From positions 1-63,790 of the forward strand of contig JBFXFL010000011.1 of the NCBI GenBank assembly GCA_050179115.1: a stretch of 63,790 nucleotides of DNA, in the 5' to 3' direction. The stretch's first letter is position 1. Each line of letters begins with the position of its first letter. The translations under genes and the position numbers were made by a program. Source of the stretch: JAGPUQ01 sp050179115. GTDB taxonomy: Bacteria; Pseudomonadota; Gammaproteobacteria; Pseudomonadales; Porticoccaceae. Below are positions 39,729 to 47,991 of this stretch, piece by piece. A model generated the notes under the pieces. That model saw only the letters and a program-made list of their open reading frames with translations, ran no database searches and had not been told where the DNA came from.

Positions 39729-41722
39729 TGGAGCCGGTCTGGCAGATTCCCCGGCCCGCGCTGTTCTGGCTGCTGTTCACCGAGGTGGCGCTGGCCGGCC
39801 TGCACAGCGATCACCTGACGCTCTGGCTGCTCGGGGCGGGCGCCCTGGTGCTGGGCTGGCGCATCCAGATCTATCGCGGTCTGTGGCGCTACCCCGGTCC
39901 CTGGTCCAAGGCGGTGCTGGTACTGATGTGCGGCGGCGCCATTCTCGCGTCCTACGGGCGCCTGCACGGACTGGAACCCATGGTGGCGCTGCTGTGGAGC
40001 GGTTTCATCCTCAAGCTGCTGGAAATGCAGCGCCGCCGCGACGCCCTGATCCTGGTCTGCCTGGGCTATTTCGTCGCCGTCACCCAGTGCCTGTTCTCGC
40101 AAACGCCCGGCACGGCGCTCGCGACCCTGGGGGGCGTGTTTCTGGTCACCGTGGTGCTTGCCGCCCTGCACCGCCGTGCCGAGGCGGGTTACTGGCAACC
40201 CTTGCGCACCGCCGCCGTGCTGCTGGGGCAGGCCGTGCCACTGATGTTGATTCTGTTCCTGGTGATGCCCCGCCTGGGTTCGCTGTGGACCGTGCCGCAG
40301 CCGCGCCAGGGCGCAACCGGCGTCAGTGATTTGCTCGCGCCCGGCGACCTGAGCCGGTTGGGGGCTTCGGCGGAAGTGGCGTTCCGGGTGAAGTTTGACG
40401 GCGCGCCGCCGCCACACAACCAACTCTACTGGCGCGGCCTGGTGCTGTCGCGCTTCGATGGCAGGAACTGGTCGCGCATAGAACCGGGGCCCCTTCCCGG
40501 TCCCGGCGCGCCCCGGCGGGATGGTGCAGGGCCGCAGCCCCGGGAGGTTGCCGTGGAGCGACTCGGCGCGCCGCGGCGCTACCAGACGATTTTCGAGCCC
40601 TCGGGCGAGACCTGGCTGTTTGCCCTGGAAACGCCGGTTCCGGAGAGTCCCGAGGTGACCCTCAATGATGACCTGACGCTGACCCGCACGACCCCGCTGG
40701 TGTCCCGCTGGAGCCACAGTCTCACCTCCTGGATGGACTACCGCGCCGCTGTCGAGGGGCTCGGGGACGGCCGCAGGGCCATGGCAACCGTGCTTCCCGG
40801 AGCCGCCAATCCGCGTACCCGCGCGCTGGCCGCGCGCTGGCGCGACGAAGTGGATTCCGATGCGGCCCTGGTCGAGCGTGTACTGGCGCTCTACAACCGC
40901 GACTATGTCTACAGCCTGGAAGCCCCACTCCTCGGACGGGATTCGGTCGACGAATTTCTCTGGCAGACCCGGCGCGGTTTCTGCGAGCACTTTGCCAGCA
41001 GCTTTGTCTTCATCCTGCGCGCCGCCGGGGTTCCGGCCCGGGTCGTGGTCGGCTACCAGGGCGGCGAATACCATCCCGATGCCGGTTACCTGATCGTGCA
41101 TCAATACGATGCCCATGCCTGGGCCGAAGTCTGGCTCGCCGGGCGCGGTTGGGTGCGGGTGGACCCGACCGCAGCCGTCGCCCCGGAACGGATCGAAACC
41201 AGCGTTGCCGACCTGCTGGGCGGCGAGCGGCAATTCCTCGCGGATTCCCCGCTGTCCCTCCTGCGCTTCCGGGGGATTAGCTGGGTCGACCGGCTGCGCC
41301 TGCAGTTCGATTACGCCGATTACCTGTGGGCGCAATGGGTGCTGGGCTATGAATATCGGCAGGAGCGCCTGTTGACCGGATGGCTGGGTGCCTGGGATCC
41401 CTGGCGGCTGGGGTTTTTCGTGCTTGGCGCCGGGGCCCTGGCGTTGCTGCCGGTTTTGCTCGGGCAACTGCGGGTTGCGCGACGGTTGCCGCGTCCGCCC
41501 CTGGAGCAGTTGTTCGAACGCTACTGCCGCCAGCTCGAGCGGTGCGGCGTGATGCGTGCGCGGGGGGAGGCGCCGCGCGCGCTGGCGGAGCGTGTGGCGC
41601 GGGAACGCCCCGCGCTGGGTGCAGATGCCGCTGCCATCAGCGCCTTGCTGGAGGACGGCATGTATGGCGGCGGAAAGCCGAATCTGGCCGACCTCCGGCG
41701 GCGGATTCGGCGCCTCGGATAA
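39728..41722 (+). CDS. TgpA-like membrane transglutaminase-family protein
   Basis: A 664-residue inner-membrane protein. Six or so hydrophobic segments fill the first 190 residues, then a periplasmic transglutaminase-like domain with the catalytic triad: Cys in TRRGFCEHFASSFVFILRA (about 420), His in HQYDAHAWAEVW (about 462) and Asp in WVRVDPTAAV (about 479). A last membrane helix (LGFFVLGAGALALLPVLLG) precedes a C-terminal DUF4129-like tail. It resembles Pseudomonas TgpA, an essential protein with a similar MoxR/DUF58 neighbourhood. The ATG shares one base with the previous stop (TGATG). Confidence 0.92.
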   Translation: MEPVWQIPRPALFWLLFTEVALAGLHSDHLTLWLLGAGALVLGWRIQIYRGLWRYPGPWSKAVLVLMCGGAILASYGRLHGLEPMVALLWSGFILKLLEMQRRRDALILVCLGYFVAVTQCLFSQTPGTALATLGGVFLVTVVLAALHRRAEAGYWQPLRTAAVLLGQAVPLMLILFLVMPRLGSLWTVPQPRQGATGVSDLLAPGDLSRLGASAEVAFRVKFDGAPPPHNQLYWRGLVLSRFDGRNWSRIEPGPLPGPGAPRRDGAGPQPREVAVERLGAPRRYQTIFEPSGETWLFALETPVPESPEVTLNDDLTLTRTTPLVSRWSHSLTSWMDYRAAVEGLGDGRRAMATVLPGAANPRTRALAARWRDEVDSDAALVERVLALYNRDYVYSLEAPLLGRDSVDEFLWQTRRGFCEHFASSFVFILRAAGVPARVVVGYQGGEYHPDAGYLIVHQYDAHAWAEVWLAGRGWVRVDPTAAVAPERIETSVADLLGGERQFLADSPLSLLRFRGISWVDRLRLQFDYADYLWAQWVLGYEYRQERLLTGWLGAWDPWRLGFFVLGAGALALLPVLLGQLRVARRLPRPPLEQLFERYCRQLERCGVMRARGEAPRALAERVARERPALGADAAAISALLEDGMYGGGKPNLADLRRRIRRLG

Positions 41723-41758
41723 TGCCCCGTGTGCCGCCGCGCGTCCCAACGCCCGGCG

Positions 41759-41776
41759 TTTTGCTCCACAATAGCC
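41759..41776 (+). repeat. Upstream copy of a shared 18-base motif (before RND adaptor)
   Basis: TTTTGCTCCACAATAGCC at 41759-41776 recurs with two changes at 46389-46406 before terC. It sits in the 203-bp space between the transglutaminase and the RND adaptor gene, about 150 bases before the latter. CACAAT could be a -10 box. The rest of this space is GC-rich with nothing else recognisable apart from a CATAAT at 41908. Confidence 0.45.
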
Positions 41777-41925
41777 GCCCCGGCGCCCGCGCGTTGCGGC
41801 GCGCGCCAATCCTGCATCGAGAAATGCGCTCGGCAAAACGCTCTGGTTCCCCGGAACCACCGGGTTGGCCGCGTCTGGTGCGGTCGGATGCGGACCGGGG
41901 AAAACACCATAATTAACGGGGTTTC

Positions 41926-43008
41926 ATGATGGGCTTTTGGGTGGAAGGTGACGGTCTCGGGGCGGTAACGCACAGCGCGGCGGCGGTCGTGGTCGGGGCG
42001 CTGATGCTGGTGTTATCCGGTGCGGTGGCGGGGTCGCCGGCCTTCGGCGCCACCGGGCAGTACACCGTCAAGGCGCAGCCGGTTGCGGACATGAAGTCGC
42101 TGTTTGCCATAGTGCAAACCGTGCGGGTGACGCCGGCGCGCGCGCGGATCGGCGGCACCATCGTCGAGCTGCTCACCGACGAGGGCCAGATGGTCGAAGC
42201 CGGGCAGTTGCTGGCGCGTGTTCGAGATCCCAAACAGGGTATGCAGATCGATGCCGCCCAGTCCAAGCTGCGCTCGCTCGAAGCGCAGCTGGAGCTGGCA
42301 ACGACCACGCTCCAGCGCGTATCCACGCTTTACCAGGGCGGCAAAATCAGCAAGGCGGCCTACGATGAGGCGCGTACCCAGGTGGACGTCATCACCGCCG
42401 ACATTGCCGCCGCCAAGTCCGATCAGGCCGTGATTCGCGAGGCGCAGACCGAGGGCCGGGTGCTGGCACCGGTGCGGGGTCGGGTGCTCAAGGTAAATGT
42501 CACGCTGGGCGGAGTGATCCTGCCCGGAGAAGTCATTGCCAACATCGCGGCCGAGAGCTATGTGCTGCGCCTGACGCTGCCCGAGCGCCACGCACGCTTC
42601 ATCAGGCTGGGCGACAAGGTGCTGGTGGGCGACCGCGGCATGCTGGACCCGGCGTTCGCGCTGAAGCCGGGCGAACGCCGCGCAGGCCAGATTGTGCAGA
42701 TTTATCCCGAGCTGGCCAACGGCCGTGTCGCCGCCGATGTGGAAGTGGCGGGATTGGGTGATTTCTTCGTCGGTGAACGCGTGCGGGTATGGGTGGCGTC
42801 CGATGCCCGGGACGCGCTCGTGGTGCCGCCCGCGTACATCTACCAACGCTACGGCCTGAATTACGTGCGGTTGGCCAGTGGCGCCGAAGTCGTCGTGCAG
42901 CCTGGCATGACGGTGGCAACGGGCGTGGAGATTCTTGCGGGGTTGCGGGAAGGCGATGTCCTGCTGGCCCCCGCACCGCCGGTTGATGCCGTCGGCGCGG
43001 AGCGCTGA
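41926..43008 (+). CDS. RND efflux periplasmic adaptor (membrane fusion protein)
   Basis: A 360-residue protein with an N-terminal export signal (AAAVVVGALMLVLSGAVAG), a lipoyl-like barrel-sandwich half (GGTIVELLTDEGQMVEAGQLLARV), a coiled-coil hairpin (AQSKLRSLEAQLELATTTLQ) and the returning half (GRVLAPVRGRVLKVNVTLGG). It joins an RND pump in the inner membrane to an outer-membrane channel. Two ATG codons (41926, 41929) are equally possible. The RND permease gene starts two bases after its stop. No lipobox Cys is evident. Confidence 0.92.
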   Translation: MMGFWVEGDGLGAVTHSAAAVVVGALMLVLSGAVAGSPAFGATGQYTVKAQPVADMKSLFAIVQTVRVTPARARIGGTIVELLTDEGQMVEAGQLLARVRDPKQGMQIDAAQSKLRSLEAQLELATTTLQRVSTLYQGGKISKAAYDEARTQVDVITADIAAAKSDQAVIREAQTEGRVLAPVRGRVLKVNVTLGGVILPGEVIANIAAESYVLRLTLPERHARFIRLGDKVLVGDRGMLDPAFALKPGERRAGQIVQIYPELANGRVAADVEVAGLGDFFVGERVRVWVASDARDALVVPPAYIYQRYGLNYVRLASGAEVVVQPGMTVATGVEILAGLREGDVLLAPAPPVDAVGAER

Positions 43009-43010
43009 TC

Positions 43011-46000
43011 GTGGCGGAGCCGAATTTTTCCGGGCGGATCACCCAGGCATTTGCCCATTCCACGTTGACGCCACTGATCCTGGTGGTGTCTTTCGTGCTG
43101 GGTGCGATGGCGCTCACCAGCATGCCCCAGGAGGAAGATCCCCAGATCACGGTCCCCTTCGTCGATGTCTTCATCACCACCTCGGGGCTGAAGGCCGACG
43201 CGGTCGTCGAGCTGGTGACCAAGCCTTTCGAAGATATCCTCAAGGGTATCGACAACGTCGAGCACACCTATTCGACCACCCGGGACGATGGCGTGGTCTT
43301 CACCATCCGCTTCGACGCGCGCTTCGATGACGACATCGCGGTGGCGCGCGTCAACGATGCCATCGATGCCAACCGCTATCGCATGCCGCCGAACATTCAG
43401 GAACCCCTGGTGATCGGCCGCAGCATCGACGATGTCGCCGTGATTGTGCTCACGCTGGCGCCGAAGCCCGGCAACGAGGGGCGCTGGCAATGGGGCGCGC
43501 TCTACGATCTCGCCGAAGAGCTGCAACACGAGCTGGTAAAGGGCAGCAACGTCGGGCTGACCTATATCGTGGGCGGCAAACCCCAGGAAGTGCGCATCGA
43601 ACCCGACCCGGAACTGCTGTCGGTCTACGGCGTGACGCTGAATCAACTGGTCGCCAAGATCCGCAGCGCGAATCAGACGTTCGTGGCCGGCGCTCTCAGC
43701 GGTGAAAACAAGCTGGAGCCGGTCATTGTCGGGCACAATCTGCAGAACAATGCGGACATCGGCCTCCTGATCGTCACCACCCAGGACGGCAGACCGGTGT
43801 ATGTGCGCGACGTGGCGCGGGTGATGGTCGGCGAGAGCATTGCCACCCAGCGCGCCTGGCAGCTGACCCCGAGCCTGGGGCCGGATGGCGAGCGGACCTT
43901 CCAGAGTCTGCCCGCCGTGACGCTGGCCATCGCCAAGCGCAAGAGCTCGAATGGTGTGCAGATCAGCGCAGACGTGCTGAAGCGACTCGATCTGCTGCGC
44001 GGTCGGCTGATCCCCGCTGGCGTCGATGTCTCCGTCAGCCGCGACTACGGCGAGACCGCGCGTCACAAGTCTCACGAGATGATGCTTCACCTGGCCCTGG
44101 CGACCGTGGCGATCGTCCTGATCATGGTCGCCTTTCTGGGGTGGCGCGAGGGCGTGGTGGTTTTGATCGTCATCCCTTCCACGATCTTGCTGACTTTTTC
44201 CGTGTGCTGGTTGTTCGGCATCACCCTCAACCGGCTGACCATGTACGGCATCATTTTTTCGGTGGCCATCCTCGCCGACGACGCCATCGTGATCACCGAG
44301 AACATATCGCGGCACTGGCGGATGTTGCATGGGCGCACCTGGACAGAAGCGGCCGTCGACGCAGTGGCGGAGGTGGGCAACCCCACCATCATCGCGACGC
44401 TCACGGTGGTCATGGCCATGTTGCCGCTGCTGTTCGTCAAGGGATTTGTCGGTCCCTTCCTGCAACCCATTCCGGTTGCGGCGATTGCGGCGATGCTGTT
44501 TTCCCTGATGCTGGCGGTCACGGTAGCGCCCTGGGCGATGCTGCGACTCACCCATCGCAACGACGCCATGGAGTCGATCGGCGCGGACACTCGCGCGCAT
44601 GCGATGGCGGGCACGTCGCATGATGACACAGAGGCCTCCGGCGGCATTTTCGGCAAACTGTTCCGGCGCTGCGCCGGCGGTCTGCTGCTCACGCCGCGCC
44701 GGGCGCGGCTGACTTTTTTCGGTGTGGTGTTGCTGACCTTGCTCACCTTTCTGATGCCGTATTTCAAGCTGGTCCTGTTCAAGATCATGCCGTTTGACGA
44801 CAAGCAGGACATCCAGATCCAGGTCGACCTGCCGGAGGGGTCGACCCTGGAAGCCACCGAGCGGGTCTTGAAACAACTGGCCGGATTGGTGAGTGATATC
44901 CCGGAAATCCAGAACATGCAGATCTATGCGGGTGGCACTGGCCCCTTCGATTTCTATGGGCTGGTGCGCCAGGACTACATGCGCAGTCTGCCCGAGCAGG
45001 GTGAACTGCGCCTGCGGCTGCTGTCGACCTGGGACCGCGATCGCGAAAGTCACGATATCTCCCTCGTGATCCGCGAGCGCCTGAAAGGCCTGGACCTGCC
45101 GGAAAACGGCACCGTAAAAATTGTCGAGGCGCCGCCGGGACCGCCAGCGCCCTACATCGTCATCGCGGAAATTTACGGCCCGGACGCCGACGCGCGCCGG
45201 GCAACGGCGCGCCAGGTTCGCCAACTCATCGACCAGGTTCCCGAGCTCGCCCAAAGCGACGATTCCTTCGGCAACCCGACGCAACGGCTGCGGATTTCCA
45301 TCGACCAGCCAAGCCTGGAGTTCCATCAGGTCGACGAAGACGCTGTCTACAGCACGCTGAAGTTGCTGCTGAATGGGGAAGCCCTGGGCGTTTCGCAGCG
45401 CGGGGAGGGACAGCATCCGCTGCCGATCGTACTGCAGCAACCCAGGGAATCCCTGTTCCTCGGCGAGCGGCTGCTCTCCACGCCGATTCCGACCTTGACC
45501 GGCGAGCTGCGCGAGCTGGGCGACGTCCTGCACATCGAGTCTGAGCCGGCGTCCTACCCGGTGTTTCGCCGCGACGGTCGCTTCGCCGACATGGTCACCG
45601 CCGGCATTCGCGGCCTCCCCTATGACGCACCCATGTACGCGCTGCATACCGTCGAACAACTCATCAAACAGGCGCCATGGCCGGGCGGCGAAACCCTGCC
45701 GGTGCGGTATTTCGGGCAGCCCGACGATGAGAGCAAGCCCTCGTTGCTGTGGATGGGGGAGTGGGATGTGACCCGTGAAACCTTTGCACAACTGGGCGCG
45801 GCCTTCGGCTTTGCAGTGTTGGGGATTTATATCCTGGTCGTCGGCCAGTTCCGCAGTTTCAAAACGCCGCTGGTGGTTTTACTGCCGGTTCCCCTCAGTT
45901 TTTCCGGGATCATCGTCGGCCACTGGCTCATGGGCTCGACCTATTCCATGCCCTCGACCATAGGCCTCATCGCGTTGTCGGGAATCGTGGTGCGCAATTC

Positions 46001-46277
46001 GATTCTGCTGATCGAGTTTATCCAGGTGAACGTCCGCAACGGTGTCCCCATGCGGCAGGCCGCCCGTGAAGCGGGCGCCATTCGCGCCAAGCCCATCATC
46101 CTGACGGCGCTGGCGGGGATTGCCGGCGGGCTCTTCATTCTGCCCGACGCCATGCTGCACGGCATGGGCGTCGCGCTGATCTTCGGGCTGGTTTCGTCCA
46201 CCGTGCTGACCCTGATCGTGATTCCGGCTGTCTATGTCTGGCTGCGTGACGACGGCATCGCCATTGCGGCGAACTGA
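43011..46277 (+). CDS. RND efflux transporter permease (AcrB/CusA superfamily)
   Basis: A 1088-residue proton-driven inner-membrane pump. The repeat architecture is visible: TM1 (TPLILVVSFVLGAMALTSMP), a large periplasmic loop, a cluster of helices from about 365 to 530 with the family signature SVAILADDAIVITENISRHW, a second periplasmic loop, and a final helix cluster (FGFAVLGIYILVVGQ onwards). The DD pair (about residues 423-424) corresponds to proton-relay aspartates. It is slightly longer than usual. The outer-membrane factor is not encoded nearby. Substrates, drugs or metals or other, are not predictable; the divergence from AcrB suggests the less studied HAE subgroup. Confidence 0.94.
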   Translation: MAEPNFSGRITQAFAHSTLTPLILVVSFVLGAMALTSMPQEEDPQITVPFVDVFITTSGLKADAVVELVTKPFEDILKGIDNVEHTYSTTRDDGVVFTIRFDARFDDDIAVARVNDAIDANRYRMPPNIQEPLVIGRSIDDVAVIVLTLAPKPGNEGRWQWGALYDLAEELQHELVKGSNVGLTYIVGGKPQEVRIEPDPELLSVYGVTLNQLVAKIRSANQTFVAGALSGENKLEPVIVGHNLQNNADIGLLIVTTQDGRPVYVRDVARVMVGESIATQRAWQLTPSLGPDGERTFQSLPAVTLAIAKRKSSNGVQISADVLKRLDLLRGRLIPAGVDVSVSRDYGETARHKSHEMMLHLALATVAIVLIMVAFLGWREGVVVLIVIPSTILLTFSVCWLFGITLNRLTMYGIIFSVAILADDAIVITENISRHWRMLHGRTWTEAAVDAVAEVGNPTIIATLTVVMAMLPLLFVKGFVGPFLQPIPVAAIAAMLFSLMLAVTVAPWAMLRLTHRNDAMESIGADTRAHAMAGTSHDDTEASGGIFGKLFRRCAGGLLLTPRRARLTFFGVVLLTLLTFLMPYFKLVLFKIMPFDDKQDIQIQVDLPEGSTLEATERVLKQLAGLVSDIPEIQNMQIYAGGTGPFDFYGLVRQDYMRSLPEQGELRLRLLSTWDRDRESHDISLVIRERLKGLDLPENGTVKIVEAPPGPPAPYIVIAEIYGPDADARRATARQVRQLIDQVPELAQSDDSFGNPTQRLRISIDQPSLEFHQVDEDAVYSTLKLLLNGEALGVSQRGEGQHPLPIVLQQPRESLFLGERLLSTPIPTLTGELRELGDVLHIESEPASYPVFRRDGRFADMVTAGIRGLPYDAPMYALHTVEQLIKQAPWPGGETLPVRYFGQPDDESKPSLLWMGEWDVTRETFAQLGAAFGFAVLGIYILVVGQFRSFKTPLVVLLPVPLSFSGIIVGHWLMGSTYSMPSTIGLIALSGIVVRNSILLIEFIQVNVRNGVPMRQAAREAGAIRAKPIILTALAGIAGGLFILPDAMLHGMGVALIFGLVSSTVLTLIVIPAVYVWLRDDGIAIAAN

Positions 46278-46388
46278 TGGCTTGCACCGGCATCGCGCCG
46301 GATTGGTGCGCCCGAGCGGCGGTGCCGGCGTACGCCGCGCGGACTCCGGCGCGGCCTGAATGGCGCAGGACAGGTGTTCAGGCGCTGG

Positions 46389-46406
46389 ATTTTGCCCCAC
46401 AATCGC
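46389..46406 (+). repeat. Second copy of a shared 18-base motif (before terC)
   Basis: TTTTGCCCCACAATCGCC at 46389-46406 matches 41759-41776 at 16 of 18 positions and lies about 42 bases before the TerC start, in a position where CACAAT could be a -10 box. The function is not known. Confidence 0.45.
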
Positions 46407-46447
46407 CCGCGATTTGCCCCTGTCCCACGGTTTGGAGCTTGCCAGTC

Positions 46448-47191
46448 ATGTTCGAATGGATCACCCAGCCCGAAGCCTGGATGGCGCTGGCCACCCTGAC
46501 CGCGCTCGAAGTCGTGCTCGGCATCGACAACATCATCTTTCTCGCGATTCTGGTACAGCGGCTCCCCCCCGAGCAACAGAAGTCCGCGCGCTTTTTCGGT
46601 CTTACCCTCGCACTCGGTTTGCGACTGGTCCTGCTGACCTCGCTGGCCTGGTTGGTAAAGCTCACCGCCGACCTGTTCACGGTGCTGGGCCAGGGCGTCT
46701 CCGGGCGCGATCTGGTGTTGATCCTGGGTGGGTTGTTTCTACTGGTCAAAGCTACCAAGGAAATCGGCCACGAGATGGATGTACGGGATGCGGCGCATGA
46801 GCTGGAAGTGCCGGGTCCGCCGGGGCGCAGCAATTACCTGCTGATGCTGGTCCAGATCGGGCTGCTGGATCTGGTGTTCTCCCTGGATTCGGTCATCACG
46901 GCGGTCGGCATGGCCGATCACCTGCCGGTGATGGTGATCGCCGTGGTTATTGCGATTATTTTCATGATGCTGTTTGCCGGTGCCGTGGGCGATTTCATCG
47001 CCCGACACCCCACGTTGAAAATGTTGGCGCTGTCGTTTCTGGTATTGGTGGGTACCGCGCTGATCGCCGATGGTCTCGACTTCCACATTCCCAAGGGCTA
47101 CATCTACTTCGCGATGGCGTTCAGCTTCGGTGTCGAACTTCTCAATCAGCGCGTGCGCGCCCGCCGCGCTCGACATCGTCCCGATGCCTGA
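46448..47191 (+). CDS. TerC family integral membrane protein
   Basis: A 247-residue protein with seven or so membrane helices. The TerC hallmark EVVLGIDNIIFLAIL (about residues 21-35, with acidic residues in the membrane) is mirrored in LLDLVFSLDSVITAVGMADH (about 140). TerC/Alx-type proteins are linked to manganese export and metal handling during secretion, and earlier to tellurite resistance. A conserved DGLDFHIPKGYIYFAMAFS block is at the C-terminal end. The MarC-like gene follows directly. Confidence 0.92.
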   Translation: MFEWITQPEAWMALATLTALEVVLGIDNIIFLAILVQRLPPEQQKSARFFGLTLALGLRLVLLTSLAWLVKLTADLFTVLGQGVSGRDLVLILGGLFLLVKATKEIGHEMDVRDAAHELEVPGPPGRSNYLLMLVQIGLLDLVFSLDSVITAVGMADHLPVMVIAVVIAIIFMMLFAGAVGDFIARHPTLKMLALSFLVLVGTALIADGLDFHIPKGYIYFAMAFSFGVELLNQRVRARRARHRPDA

Positions 47192-47845
47192 ATGTCTGCG
47201 CAGGTGAGTACTGCGCTGGCGATGGCTCCGGTAGCCTTTGTGTTGCTGCTGGTGGTGATCGATCCCTTTGGGCTGACGCCGATGTTTTCCGCGCTGACGC
47301 TGGGGAAAACCCCCGCGGAACGGCGTCGCATCGCCATCCGGGCGGTGCTCATCGCGGCGGGAGTGATTGCCTTTTTCATCTTTGGCGGCGGCTGGCTGCT
47401 GGACTATCTGGGTATCGGCATGCCGGCGTTTCGCATCGCCGGTGGCGTGCTGCTGTTCCTGATCGCCATGGACCTGCTGCTGGTACGCCACTCGGGGCTG
47501 AACTCGGCCACGGAGCGGGAACAGAGCGAAGCCGCACGGCGTGCCGACATCGCGGTGTTTCCCCTCGCGATCCCCATGATCGCGGGACCGGGTACGCTGA
47601 CCACCGTAATGCTGCTGACTCACGATCAGGGGACCGCAACCGAGCTGCTGATCCTGGCCCTGAGTCTGGTGGTGCTGGCCGTCACGCTGGCCATGTTTCT
47701 CGCCGCCGCGCGGGTGGAACGGGTGCTGGGCGAGACGGGCATCAACGTCATCACGCGGCTGCTGGGCCTGCTGCTCGCCGCACTCGCGGTGCAGTTCGTG
47801 CTGGACGGCTTGCGCGCCGGCCTGCCCGGTCTCGCGGCAGGCTGA
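47192..47845 (+). CDS. MarC family integral membrane protein
   Basis: A 217-residue protein with six hydrophobic segments. The start APVAFVLLLVVIDPFGLTPMFSALT and the central block FPLAIPMIAGPGTLTTVMLL are typical of MarC/SnatA proteins, some of which export small amino acids. Its ATG follows the terC stop with no gap, so the two are probably translated from one transcript. Substrate unknown. Confidence 0.9.
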   Translation: MSAQVSTALAMAPVAFVLLLVVIDPFGLTPMFSALTLGKTPAERRRIAIRAVLIAAGVIAFFIFGGGWLLDYLGIGMPAFRIAGGVLLFLIAMDLLLVRHSGLNSATEREQSEAARRADIAVFPLAIPMIAGPGTLTTVMLLTHDQGTATELLILALSLVVLAVTLAMFLAAARVERVLGETGINVITRLLGLLLAALAVQFVLDGLRAGLPGLAAG

Positions 47846-47954
47846 GCCGCTTTGCGCTGAGACAGGCGCACGGACCGGCTACGGCGAACGCTGTCGATCT
47901 TCGCCCCGCGTTGCGGTGAGTGCGAGTGGCCATTCCGCTGCCGCGGGGCGATCC

Positions 47955-47973
47955 CGGAGTCGAAGCGACTCCG
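47955..47973. terminator. Hairpin between convergent marC-like and monooxygenase genes
   Basis: CGGAGTCG (47955-47962) and CGACTCCG (47966-47973) form an 8-bp perfect stem with a three-base AAG loop, midway between the convergent gene ends. It may stop transcription in both directions, although no T-run follows. Confidence 0.5.
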
Positions 47974-47991
47974 CCATGATCAGGCGCGATT

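Noticed and set aside
42861..45791. A 976-codon minus-strand open frame opposite the RND permease
   Set aside because: It is His/Gln/Arg-rich and without motifs, the usual shadow of a GC-rich gene.
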